Origin: Janthinobacterium rivuli
GTDB taxonomy: Bacteria > Pseudomonadota > Gammaproteobacteria > Burkholderiales > Burkholderiaceae_D
DNA: 64,000 nucleotides
NCBI RefSeq assembly: GCF_009208735.1
Contig: NZ_WFLJ01000010.1
Coordinates: 214,929 to 278,928 of the forward strand
Reading direction: 5' to 3'
The notes below the pieces were generated by a model that saw only the letters and a program-made list of their open reading frames with translations, was not told where the DNA came from and searched no databases. Of this stretch, positions 27,962-36,449 are shown in pieces. The stretch's first letter is position 1, and the number at the start of each line of letters is the position of its first letter. A program made the position numbers and the translations under genes.

Positions 27962-29710
27962 ATGACGACAAATGCAGTTCCATCCACGCGCGGCCAGGTC
28001 GATGTCGCCGCGTCCATCAATGAATATCTGGACCGGCGCGACTGGCGTGTCAACGCCAACGCCAACCAGGGTTACTCGCTCGGCGGCCTGATACTCAACG
28101 TATCAGGCAAGGTCATCGCCAACTACTGGCTGGACCAGGTGTATCCGCCGGATGTGGGCGCGGCGCACCGCGAAGCGGCGCTGCACATCCACGACCTCGA
28201 CATGCTGGCCGGCTATTGCGCCGGCTGGTCGCTGCGCACCCTGCTGCACGAAGGCTTGAATGGCGTGCCGGGCAAGATCGAATCGGGCCCGCCGAAACAC
28301 ATGTCGAGCGCCATCGGACAAATCGTCAATTTCCTCGGCACCCTGCAAAACGAGTGGGCCGGCGCGCAAGCGTTCAGCTCCTTCGATACCTATATGGCGC
28401 CCTACATCCGCACGGACAGCCTGCGCTACGAAGACGTGCGCCAGTACATGCAGGAACTGATCTTCAACCTCAACGTGCCCTCGCGCTGGGGCACGCAGAC
28501 GCCGTTCACCAACCTCACCTTCGACTGGGTCTGCCCGGACGACTTGCGCGAGCAGATTCCCGTCATCGCCGGCCAGGAAATGGACTTCAGCTATGGCGAG
28601 CTGCAGGCCGAGATGGACATGATCAACCGCGCCTACATCGAGATCATGATGGCGGGCGACGCCAAGGGCCGCGTCTTCACCTTCCCCATCCCGACCTATA
28701 ACATCACCGAGGATTTCGACTGGCATAGCGAGAACGCGGAACGCCTGTTCGAGATGACGGCCCGCTACGGCCTGCCCTACTTCCAGAATTTCATCAATTC
28801 GGAACTCAAGCCGAACATGATCCGCTCCATGTGCTGCCGATTGCAGCTGGACTTGCGCGAACTGCTGAAAAGGGGCAATGGCCTGTTCGGTTCCGCCGAA
28901 CAGACGGGTTCCCTGGGCGTGGTGACGATCAACTGCGCACGCCTGGGCCACCGATGGCGCGGCGACGAGCCAGCCTTGATGGCGGACCTGGACCGCCTGC
29001 TGGAACTGGGCAAGACCAGCCTGGAAATCAAGCGCCGCACCATCGAGGAACTGATGCAGCAAGGCCTGTTCCCGTACACGAAACGCTACCTGGGCACCCT
29101 GCGCAACCACTTTTCCACCCTGGGCGTGAACGGCATCAATGAGATGATCCGCAATTTCAGCGGCGACGCCCATGACATCACGAGTCCCGAGGGCCATGCG
29201 CTGGCGATCCGTCTGCTCGACCACGTGCGCGCCCGCATGGTGCAGTTCCAGGAAGAGACGGGGCATATGTACAACCTGGAAGCGACGCCGGCCGAAGGCA
29301 CGACGTACCGCTTCGCCCGCGAAGACCGCAAGCGCTATCCCGCCATCCTGCAGGCGGGCACCGTCGACAATCCCTACTACACGAACTCGTCGCAACTGCC
29401 CGTCGGCCACACGGACGACCCGTTCGAGGCTTTGGCCCTGCAGGACACGTTGCAGCGCAAGTACACGGGCGGCACGGTGCTGCACCTGTACATGACGGAA
29501 GCGCTGTCGGACGCCAACGCCTGCCGCGAGCTGGTGAAACGCGCCCTGAGCCGCTTTTCGCTGCCCTACATCACGGTCACGCCCACCTTTTCCATCTGCC
29601 CGCGCCACGGCTACCTGGCCGGCAAACATGAATTCTGTCCCACCTGCGACGCGGAACTGATCGCCCGCAAGCAAACCCACCCTGTTCCATCACTTGAGGA
29701 AACGCCATGA
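27962..29710 (+). CDS. nrdD: Anaerobic (class III) ribonucleotide reductase, catalytic part without glycyl-radical tail
   Basis: A 582-residue NrdD that reduces ribonucleotides in the absence of O2. The barrel core is recognisable (LHIHDLDMLAGYCAGWSL, FNLNVPSRWGTQTPFTNLTF, the catalytic-loop MIRSMCCRLQLDLREL). The C-terminal zinc site is CPRHGYLAGKHEFCPTCD. The chain then stops after SLEETP, before any glycyl-radical motif. That motif is in the next frame, which starts by ATGA overlap. GGAGG lies 5 bases before the ATG at 27962; the ATG at 27926 has no such site. Regulation by NrdR is indicated by two upstream boxes. NrdG follows. Confidence 0.9.
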   Translation: MTTNAVPSTRGQVDVAASINEYLDRRDWRVNANANQGYSLGGLILNVSGKVIANYWLDQVYPPDVGAAHREAALHIHDLDMLAGYCAGWSLRTLLHEGLNGVPGKIESGPPKHMSSAIGQIVNFLGTLQNEWAGAQAFSSFDTYMAPYIRTDSLRYEDVRQYMQELIFNLNVPSRWGTQTPFTNLTFDWVCPDDLREQIPVIAGQEMDFSYGELQAEMDMINRAYIEIMMAGDAKGRVFTFPIPTYNITEDFDWHSENAERLFEMTARYGLPYFQNFINSELKPNMIRSMCCRLQLDLRELLKRGNGLFGSAEQTGSLGVVTINCARLGHRWRGDEPALMADLDRLLELGKTSLEIKRRTIEELMQQGLFPYTKRYLGTLRNHFSTLGVNGINEMIRNFSGDAHDITSPEGHALAIRLLDHVRARMVQFQEETGHMYNLEATPAEGTTYRFAREDRKRYPAILQAGTVDNPYYTNSSQLPVGHTDDPFEALALQDTLQRKYTGGTVLHLYMTEALSDANACRELVKRALSRFSLPYITVTPTFSICPRHGYLAGKHEFCPTCDAELIARKQTHPVPSLEETP

Positions 29711-29907
29711 ACGCACGTCCCGACTTCACTCCCGCCATCACCCTGCTCGACAGCGAACGCCAGCGCTGCGAAATCTGGACCCGCGTGATGGGATACCACC
29801 GCCCCGTCGCCTCGTTCAACATCGGCAAGCAGGGCGAATTCCACGAGCGCCAGTATTTTACGGAAGCGAGCGCCCGGGTTGGCCAGCCCGCCTGCCATGG
29901 CGCTTGA
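29707..29907 (+). CDS. Stand-alone glycyl-radical C-terminal segment of NrdD
   Basis: A 66-residue protein carrying what is normally the extreme C-terminus of class III reductases: WTRVMGYHRPVASFNIGKQ followed by EFHERQYF. The radical glycine would be in VMGYHRP (G31). It begins by ATGA overlap with the nrdD stop, with GAGGAAACGCC as ribosome site, and its end overlaps the start of nrdG by 11 bp. The enzyme is therefore made as two chains, comparable in principle with YfiD, the free glycyl-radical domain that repairs PFL. A sequencing frameshift is possible, but the good ribosome site and ATGA coupling argue for two real genes. Confidence 0.8.
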   Translation: MNARPDFTPAITLLDSERQRCEIWTRVMGYHRPVASFNIGKQGEFHERQYFTEASARVGQPACHGA

Positions 29908-30604
29908 ATTGAAAGTGGGCGGCCTGACGCCCTTTTCCGCCACCGACTATCCCGGCAAGCTGGCGGCCGTGGTGTTCGTGCAGGGTTGCCCCTGGCGTTG
30001 CGGCTATTGCCACAATCCGCACCTGCAGGCGCGCACGCCGGAAGGCGCCATGCCCTGGCAAGACGTATTGACCTGGCTGCGCCGCAGAGTGGGCCTGCTC
30101 GACGCCGTCGTCTTCAGCGGCGGCGAAGCCTGCATGGACCCGGCGCTGGCGCGCGCCATGCAGGACGCCAGGGCGCTGGGTTTCGGCGTCGGCCTGCACA
30201 CGGCCTGCATCTATCCGCAGCGCCTGCAGGAAGTGCTGCCCCTCGTCGATTGGGTGGGCTTCGACATCAAGGCGCCGTTTGCCGACTATCGTCTTGTGAC
30301 CCGCGTGGCCGGCAGCGGCGACCCGGCGCGCGCCTGCCTGGACGCCATCCTCGCCAGCGGCGTCGCCTATGAGTGCCGCACCACCACCCACCCGGACCTG
30401 CTGCCGGACGAGCAGCTGCTGGCACTGGCTACCACCCTGGCCGCCAAAGGCGTCGATAACTACGTGCTGCAGCAGTTCCGCGCCGAAGGCTGCGCGGATG
30501 CGGCGCTGGCCGGCCGCACCCTGCACGGCTATCCGGCGGCGCGCACGGTGGCGCAAATCGGCGCCATGTTTCCGCGTTTTACATTCCGTAATCATGGCAA
30601 TTGA
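29897..30604 (+). CDS. nrdG: Anaerobic ribonucleotide reductase activating enzyme (radical SAM)
   Basis: A 235-residue radical SAM activase. The 4Fe-4S site is CPWRCGYC (CxxxCxxC) near residue 30, and GGEACMDPAL is the SAM-binding GGE motif. It abstracts hydrogen from the glycine of NrdD, here carried on the small upstream protein. Start at ATG 29897; a TTG six codons earlier is possible. No good ribosome site is seen, so translation probably depends on coupling to the overlapping 66-residue gene. It is followed by 148 bp without a clear terminator. Confidence 0.88.
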   Translation: MALELKVGGLTPFSATDYPGKLAAVVFVQGCPWRCGYCHNPHLQARTPEGAMPWQDVLTWLRRRVGLLDAVVFSGGEACMDPALARAMQDARALGFGVGLHTACIYPQRLQEVLPLVDWVGFDIKAPFADYRLVTRVAGSGDPARACLDAILASGVAYECRTTTHPDLLPDEQLLALATTLAAKGVDNYVLQQFRAEGCADAALAGRTLHGYPAARTVAQIGAMFPRFTFRNHGN

Positions 30605-30752
30605 TCCTGCAACCACATAATTGTTGAAAGCCCCGCAAAATTCCCCGTTCTGCAACGCTGAAATGTCTGGCGTACTGTAATGTATCGACTGTGCCGCGCA
30701 CCATGCGCAGCCCGTCAGATTCCTCACCCCGCATTACAGATAAGCGTCATCC

Positions 30753-33700
30753 ATGAACGATTTCACCGCAGTCAGCCCAGGCACCCCTTCCACCCACGCC
30801 GACATCCTGTACGGCCCGCCGCGACCGGATCTGCTGCGCGAGGAAGTGCTGGCCGATCTGCTGGAAGCGACGGCACGCCGCTGCCCGCAGCAGATCGCGC
30901 TGATCGATGGCGAACGCCGCATCACGTATGCCGAACTCGATGCGCAGGCGGGCCTGGCCGCGTCGCGCCTGGTGGCCGCCGGCGTCAAGCCAGGCGACAT
31001 CGTCGGCCTGTGGCTGCCGCGCGGCGCGCACCTGCTGCTGATGCAGGCGGCCATCGCCAAGGCGGGCGCCGCCTGGCTGCCCGTCGATGAAGACACGCCC
31101 GTCGAACGCCTGCAGGTGTGCCTCGATGACGCCAATGGCGCGGGCGTCGTCAGCTGCGCGCAATTCGCGCCGCGCCTGGCGGACGCCGGCGTCCAGCGTC
31201 CCGTGTGGACGGTGGAAAGCCTGCTGGCCCCGGCCGCGCCGGGCGAAGTGCTGCCGGCACGCGGAGCCGTGCTGCCCGAACACCCGGCCTACGTCATCTA
31301 CACGTCCGGCTCCACGGGCAAGCCGAAGGGCATCCTGATCAATCAACGCAGCATCTGCCACTTCCTGCGCAGCGAAAACGCCGTGCTGGAAGTGACGCAA
31401 GCCGACACCGTCTATCAGGGCTTTTCCGTCGCCTTCGACATGTCGTTCGAGGAAATCTGGATCGCCTACCTGGTGGGCGCCACCCTGTGGCTGGGGCCCA
31501 AGGATATCTCGGGCGACCCGGAAGCCTTGCCGCGCGCGCTGGCCGCCAACCACGTCACCGTGCTGCACGCCGTGCCGACCTTGCTGGCCCTGTTCGCCGA
31601 GGACGTGCCGAGCCTGCGCCTGATCAATCTGGGCGGCGAGATGTGCCCCGAGTCCCTGGTCGAGCGCTGGTCGCGTCCGGGCCGCGCCATGTTCAACACC
31701 TATGGTCCCACGGAGGCAACCGTCTCGTGCAGCCTGGCGCGATTGCGGCCCGGCGAACCCGTCACCATCGGCACGCCGCTGCCCAACTATGGTTTGCTGG
31801 TGCTGCAAGTGGCCGAGCCGGGAGAAAACCGTCCCTTGACCCTGCTGCCTCGCGGCGAGACGGGAGAATTGTGCATCATCGGCCCCGGCCTGGCCGAGGG
31901 TTACCTGGGCCGGCCCGACCTGACGGTGGAAAAATTCCTGCCCAATCCGTGGGCGACCAGCGCGGATGACGCGCGCCTGTACCGCACGGGCGACCTGGCC
32001 CGCATCGATCCCGACGGCCAGGTGCTGTGCCTGGGCCGCGCCGACGACCAGGTGAAAATTCGCGGCTTCCGCGTGGAGCTGGGCGAGATCGAAGCCGTGC
32101 TGGCACAGCAGGCCGGCGTGGGCACGGTGGCCGTGTTGCTGCGCAAGGATGACGGCATCGACCAGCTGGTGGCCTACATCGTCGGCAGCGACGATGCCGA
32201 CGATGATGCGCTGGCGGCGAAAACCCTGCGCGCCGCGCTGAACTTGCACCTGCCGCCCTACATGGTGCCGGGCCGCTTCGAGCTGCTGCCGCTGATGCCG
32301 CGCCTCACTTCAGGAAAAATCGACAGGAAGGCCTTAAAAGCCATGCCCCTGTCCGCGCCGCCCCCGGGCGAGGCGGGTGAATCGGACGTGCCGGAAACGC
32401 CGGCCGAAGCGGCCCTGTTCGCGGCCCTGGCCAAGCTGTTCCCCGGCCAGGCGATCTTGCGCCAGCTGGACTTCTTCAGCGACCTTGGCGGCCACTCCTT
32501 CCTGGCCGCGCGCCTGGCGTCCGCCCTGCGCGCCGATCCGGCCTACGCCCACATGACGGTGCGCGACATTTACCAGAACCGGCAGATCGGCAAGATCGCC
32601 GCCGTCCTGAACGAGGCGCCCGCGCTGGCCACGCCGGAAGCGGATTGGACGCCGCCATCCACCCTGAAGCGCTGGCTATGCGGCGCGGCCCAGGCGGCGG
32701 CCGTGCCGGGCCTCGTCACCCTGCGCATGGCGCAGTGGATGGCGCCCTTCTTCACGTACCACTTCTTCACGGGCGACACGGGAGACACGGTGCCGCGCGC
32801 GATCGCCGCCTCGATCGGCGTGTTTTTACTCGCGACCCTGGCCGAATTTGCCATCGCGATTGCCGGCAAGTGGCTGATCGCCGGGCGTTTGAAGCCGGGC
32901 AGCTATCCGCTCTGGGGCGTCACGTATTACCGCTGGTGGCTGGCCGACCGCCTGGTCGAATCGGCGCCCGCCTACCTGCTCAGCGGCTCGTCGCTGAACA
33001 GCTGGTGGCTGCGCGCGCTCGGTGCCAAGGTGGGCAAGGAAGTCGTGATCGGCTCGATGACCCTGCGCGCGCCCGACCTGCTGTCCATCGGCGACAACGT
33101 CAGCGTGGGCAATGCCGTCAACTTTGAAAACGCCCGCGTGGAACGGGGCCGGTTGCTGCTGGGCCGGATCCACATCGGCGACGATGCCTGCATCAGCTCT
33201 TACGCGATTTTGGAAGGCAACACCAGGGTGGGCGCGTTTGGCCACCTGGAGGGACAGTCGGCGCTGGCCGATGGCGCCTCGGTGCCCGATGGCAGGGTCT
33301 GGACGGGTTCGCCCGCGCGCGACATCGGCCCCTACGACCCGGCCAGCCAGCCGCCGCGCCCCGCCGTCTCACGCCTGCGCCTGACGGGCGAAACCCTGTT
33401 CTTCTGCTTCGGCATGGTCTTGATCGCCGTGCTGTTCTTCATGCCCGTCTTCCCCAGCTTCGTGCTGATCGACTGGTTCGACGAGCGCGAAATGATGCCG
33501 TGGCTGCAGGGCCGCGACGTGACGACCCAGCTGGCCCGCTACTTCCTGCTGGCCTTCCCCGCCAGCGCCGTGCTGATCGTGCTCACGGCGCTGCTGTCGG
33601 CCGCCATCCGCTGGGGCGCGCTGCCCCGCCTGAAGCCGGGCAGCTCGCCCGTGCACAGCAATATCTATTGCGCCAAGTGGCTGGTCAGCCATATCCAGGA

Positions 33701-34808
33701 ATCGAGCCTGAACGTCCTGCACGGCATCTACGCCACCGTGTACGCGCCGTACTGGTACCGCCTGCTGGGCGCCAAGGTCGGCAAAGGCGCCGAGATTTCC
33801 ACGGCCCTGGGCGTGGTGCCCGACATGCTGACCCTGGGCGACGACACTTTCATCGCCGACGCCGTCATGCTGGGCGACGAGCAGATCGACGGCGGCTGGA
33901 TGACCATGCGCCCCACCGTCATCTCGCACCGCAGCTTTGTCGGCAACGGCAGCTATATCCCGGACGGCACCATGCTGCCCGAGCACGTGCTGATCGGCGT
34001 GCACACGCATGCGCCGCGCAATGAACAGATGCATAGCGGCGACACGTGGCTGGGCTCCCCGCCCATGCACCTGCCCGCGCGCGAACAGGTCAGCGGCTTC
34101 GCCGAGCACCTGACGTTCAAGCCATCGCTGCTGCGCCGCCTGGGCCGCAGCCTGATCGAGGCGTTCCGCATCGTCGCGCCGCACGCGGTGGTGATCGCCG
34201 TCGGCTACACGCTGGTGCTGGACGTGATGCCGATCGCGGGCGCCGGACGCTGGGGCGAAGTGGTGGCCGACCTGGCCATCGCCGGTCTGGCCTACGGCAT
34301 CGGCAATTTCCTCGTCGTCGTGCTGTTCAAGTGGCTGCTGCTGGGACGCTACCGCAAGCACGCGGCGCCCATGTGGACGCCGTTCGTGTGGATTTCGGAA
34401 GGCGTGACCAATCTGTACGAAGGCATCGCCGTACCCAACTTCATGCGCTACCTGCGCGGCACGCCGTGGCTGCCGCTGGCCTTCCGCCTGTTCGGCTGCA
34501 AGATCGGCCGCGGCGTCTACATGGACACGACGGACATCACGGAATTCGACTGCGTGCACATCGGCGACTACAGCGAATTGAACGCGCTGACCTGCCCGCA
34601 AACGCATTTGTTCGAAGACCGCGTGATGAAGATCGACCACGTGGAGATCGGCCAGCGCGTCTACATGGGCCCGCGCAGCTCCGTGCTGTACAGCGCCAAG
34701 GTGGGCGACAACGCGCGCCTGGGACCGTTGACCCTGGTGATGAAGGGCGAGCACATCCCCGCCGGCAGCAACTGGGCGGGCTGCCCGGCGGCGCCCTTGC
34801 GCAGCTGA
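30753..34808 (+). CDS. Pls/PosA-type membrane non-ribosomal peptide synthetase
   Basis: A 1351-residue single-module NRPS. The adenylation domain (about 25-525) has YTSGSTGKPKG, AFDMSFEE (the Asp that holds the amino group), NTYGPTEATVSCS, YRTGDLARIDPDG and TSGKIDRKAL. A carrier domain follows with LGGHSFLAARL (Ser582). There is no condensation or thioesterase domain. Instead about six TM helices alternate with three left-handed beta-helix (hexapeptide-like) segments, such as IGDNVSVGN and LGAKVGKGAEIS. This is the layout of epsilon-poly-lysine synthetase and related PosA proteins, which polymerise one amino acid at the membrane. The monomer cannot be told by eye. A PPTase gene starts 10 bp after it. 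Confidence 0.88.
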   Translation: MNDFTAVSPGTPSTHADILYGPPRPDLLREEVLADLLEATARRCPQQIALIDGERRITYAELDAQAGLAASRLVAAGVKPGDIVGLWLPRGAHLLLMQAAIAKAGAAWLPVDEDTPVERLQVCLDDANGAGVVSCAQFAPRLADAGVQRPVWTVESLLAPAAPGEVLPARGAVLPEHPAYVIYTSGSTGKPKGILINQRSICHFLRSENAVLEVTQADTVYQGFSVAFDMSFEEIWIAYLVGATLWLGPKDISGDPEALPRALAANHVTVLHAVPTLLALFAEDVPSLRLINLGGEMCPESLVERWSRPGRAMFNTYGPTEATVSCSLARLRPGEPVTIGTPLPNYGLLVLQVAEPGENRPLTLLPRGETGELCIIGPGLAEGYLGRPDLTVEKFLPNPWATSADDARLYRTGDLARIDPDGQVLCLGRADDQVKIRGFRVELGEIEAVLAQQAGVGTVAVLLRKDDGIDQLVAYIVGSDDADDDALAAKTLRAALNLHLPPYMVPGRFELLPLMPRLTSGKIDRKALKAMPLSAPPPGEAGESDVPETPAEAALFAALAKLFPGQAILRQLDFFSDLGGHSFLAARLASALRADPAYAHMTVRDIYQNRQIGKIAAVLNEAPALATPEADWTPPSTLKRWLCGAAQAAAVPGLVTLRMAQWMAPFFTYHFFTGDTGDTVPRAIAASIGVFLLATLAEFAIAIAGKWLIAGRLKPGSYPLWGVTYYRWWLADRLVESAPAYLLSGSSLNSWWLRALGAKVGKEVVIGSMTLRAPDLLSIGDNVSVGNAVNFENARVERGRLLLGRIHIGDDACISSYAILEGNTRVGAFGHLEGQSALADGASVPDGRVWTGSPARDIGPYDPASQPPRPAVSRLRLTGETLFFCFGMVLIAVLFFMPVFPSFVLIDWFDEREMMPWLQGRDVTTQLARYFLLAFPASAVLIVLTALLSAAIRWGALPRLKPGSSPVHSNIYCAKWLVSHIQESSLNVLHGIYATVYAPYWYRLLGAKVGKGAEISTALGVVPDMLTLGDDTFIADAVMLGDEQIDGGWMTMRPTVISHRSFVGNGSYIPDGTMLPEHVLIGVHTHAPRNEQMHSGDTWLGSPPMHLPAREQVSGFAEHLTFKPSLLRRLGRSLIEAFRIVAPHAVVIAVGYTLVLDVMPIAGAGRWGEVVADLAIAGLAYGIGNFLVVVLFKWLLLGRYRKHAAPMWTPFVWISEGVTNLYEGIAVPNFMRYLRGTPWLPLAFRLFGCKIGRGVYMDTTDITEFDCVHIGDYSELNALTCPQTHLFEDRVMKIDHVEIGQRVYMGPRSSVLYSAKVGDNARLGPLTLVMKGEHIPAGSNWAGCPAAPLRS

Positions 34809-34817
34809 TCGCAGCTG

Positions 34818-35345
34818 ATGAATGCTACGGTGCTGTGGTCGGCAGACGGCGTGCTGGTGATCGGCATGGTGCCGCCGCCGTCCCGCATGGAAGCGCGCAC
34901 GCACCTGCGCCAGGCCGTGCGCGAGGCGGTGGCGCAGTGGCTGAAGTTAAGCATTGAGACGATCTCGGTGGAGTCGACGCCGGGCCAACCGCCCCGCTTG
35001 CTGCTGGCAGGAGGCGCGGCGGGCCTGTCGTTCAGCCATGACGAGGGACTGTCGCTGGCCGCCGTCCATCTGCACGGCGCCGTCGGCATCGACGTGATGC
35101 GCGTGCAGGCTATTGCCGACTGGTTCATGCTGGCGCGCGATTACCTGGGGCCGCAGGTGGCCGATGCACTGGCCGCCTGCCCTGCCGATCAGCGCCCCTT
35201 GGCTCTGGCGCAGGCGTGGACGGCGCGCGAGGCGGCGCTCAAGTGCGCGGGCTTGCAGTTGACGGAGTGGGATGGGGCTGCGCCAGCTTGCCGCCTGCAA
35301 GCCTTGCGCTTGGCGGCTCCATATGTGGCGACCCTGGCATACTAG
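34818..35345 (+). CDS. 4'-phosphopantetheinyl transferase (Sfp-like)
   Basis: A 175-residue protein with both signatures of the family: GID at residues 90-92 (metal-binding D92) and WTAREAALK at 134-142 (E138, K142). It is shorter than Sfp (about 225) and lacks part of the N-terminal half. It should transfer phosphopantetheine from CoA to Ser582 of the synthetase encoded 10 bp upstream. Start at ATG 34818 directly after the NRPS stop. A dedicated PPTase beside a single NRPS implies a self-contained operon. Confidence 0.83.
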   Translation: MNATVLWSADGVLVIGMVPPPSRMEARTHLRQAVREAVAQWLKLSIETISVESTPGQPPRLLLAGGAAGLSFSHDEGLSLAAVHLHGAVGIDVMRVQAIADWFMLARDYLGPQVADALAACPADQRPLALAQAWTAREAALKCAGLQLTEWDGAAPACRLQALRLAAPYVATLAY

Positions 35346-35440
35346 TCTTCCTTGCCTTCGGCCGCCCCGCCGATCTGGACGAAAATCAGTTTTACGATAA
35401 TACTGACGAGCAGTCCCAGTACCCCGATCAATTCCAGCAT
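35342..35440 (-). CDS. Small single-pass membrane protein (32 aa)
   Basis: MLELIGVLGLLVSIIVKLIF is a good TM helix, followed by a short acidic tail ending GKED. AAAGGAAAGGCC gives a strong ribosome site before the ATG at 35440. The stop overlaps the convergent PPTase end. Too short for family assignment; supported by the ribosome site and hydrophobic pattern only. Confidence 0.5.
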   Translation of the reverse strand: MLELIGVLGLLVSIIVKLIFVQIGGAAEGKED

Positions 35441-35543
35441 GGCCTTTCCTTTGCAGTGACAACGGACCAGGCCACTGTAACGCGAACGCGGGGGCCGGGC
35501 CAATATCAAATCAGGCAGTCTCCGATCTCGAAAAGGCATACGA

Positions 35544-36449
35544 TTGATTTCCATCAGACAGTTCCGCTATTTTGTCGAAGTCGTCGATGCGGGCAGCTAC
35601 TCGCGCGCGGCGGAAAAGCTGTACATCGCGCAATCGGCCCTGAGCCGGCAGATCAAGGAGCTGGAAACCGAAGTGCAGGCCCTGCTGCTCACGCGCGACG
35701 CGCGCCATATCGAACTGACGCCCGCGGGACAGGTCTTTTATGAACGGGCCAGGCGCATCCTCGACGACATCGAGGAAACCGTGCGCCAGACCCGCCACGT
35801 GGGGCAAGGCGCGCAAGGCATCATCCGCCTGCTGCATTCGAGCTCCGTCACCCTCACGCCCGCCATCGGCGCCGTGCTGAACCGCCTGCTGGCGCAGTTC
35901 CCCGGCATTTCGCTCGATGTATCGAAGGGATCGTCGGAAAACCAGGCGGCCGACATCGAAGAAGGCCGCGCCGACCTGGGCCTCGTGCGCCTGCCCACCC
36001 TGCGCAAGCATGCCAACATCGTCGTGCGCGAGCTGTACGCGGAAAAGCTGGTGGTGGCCGTGTCGTCGGCCTCGCCGCTGGCCGCGCTGGAGCGCACGAC
36101 GATCGCCGCCCTGCGCGACGAAGCCTTCGTCTCGATTCCGCACAAGGACCGGGGCGGCCTCAGTTACCTGGTCGCGGGCCTGTGCCTGGCGCAGGGCTTC
36201 TTTCCGAAGGCGGCGCGCGCCCTGTCGCGCAAGACTTCGCAGCTGAACCTGATCGAGGCGAACATGGGCATCGCCATCGTCCCGGACAGCATGCGCCTGG
36301 TGGCGCCGCCCGGCGTGCGTTTTATCGCCCTGCCGGACGAGGAATCGCATTCCGTCGTGGGCCTGATCTCGCCGCGCGCGGCCAGCGGCATGGTGGCCGC
36401 GTTCACGGAAGCGTTCGTGCGCGAGATGGCCAAACTCCCGGCCGATTAG
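35544..36449 (+). CDS. LysR-family transcriptional regulator
   Basis: A 301-residue LTTR. The winged HTH is at residues 1-62 (RQFRYFVEVVDAGSYSRAAE, SALSRQIKELE), then a periplasmic-binding-protein-like effector domain from about residue 90. The best start is TTG at 35544 with AAAAGG seven bases upstream; no ATG in frame would keep the full HTH. It overlaps the convergent trpF-like gene by 4 bp. No obvious divergent target gene, so the regulon is unknown; members with this type of N-terminus often control nitrogen, sulfur or aromatic metabolism. Confidence 0.87.
   Translation: MISIRQFRYFVEVVDAGSYSRAAEKLYIAQSALSRQIKELETEVQALLLTRDARHIELTPAGQVFYERARRILDDIEETVRQTRHVGQGAQGIIRLLHSSSVTLTPAIGAVLNRLLAQFPGISLDVSKGSSENQAADIEEGRADLGLVRLPTLRKHANIVVRELYAEKLVVAVSSASPLAALERTTIAALRDEAFVSIPHKDRGGLSYLVAGLCLAQGFFPKAARALSRKTSQLNLIEANMGIAIVPDSMRLVAPPGVRFIALPDEESHSVVGLISPRAASGMVAAFTEAFVREMAKLPAD

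Noticed and set aside
29707..29907. Simple frameshift in nrdD as explanation of the split
   Set aside because: Not excluded, but the ATGA overlap with a purine-rich ribosome site and a proper start favours two genes; kept as a finding with a check.
33369..34904. 511-codon minus-strand frame
   Set aside because: Antisense to the NRPS, which has complete motifs; His/Gln/Arg-rich shadow.
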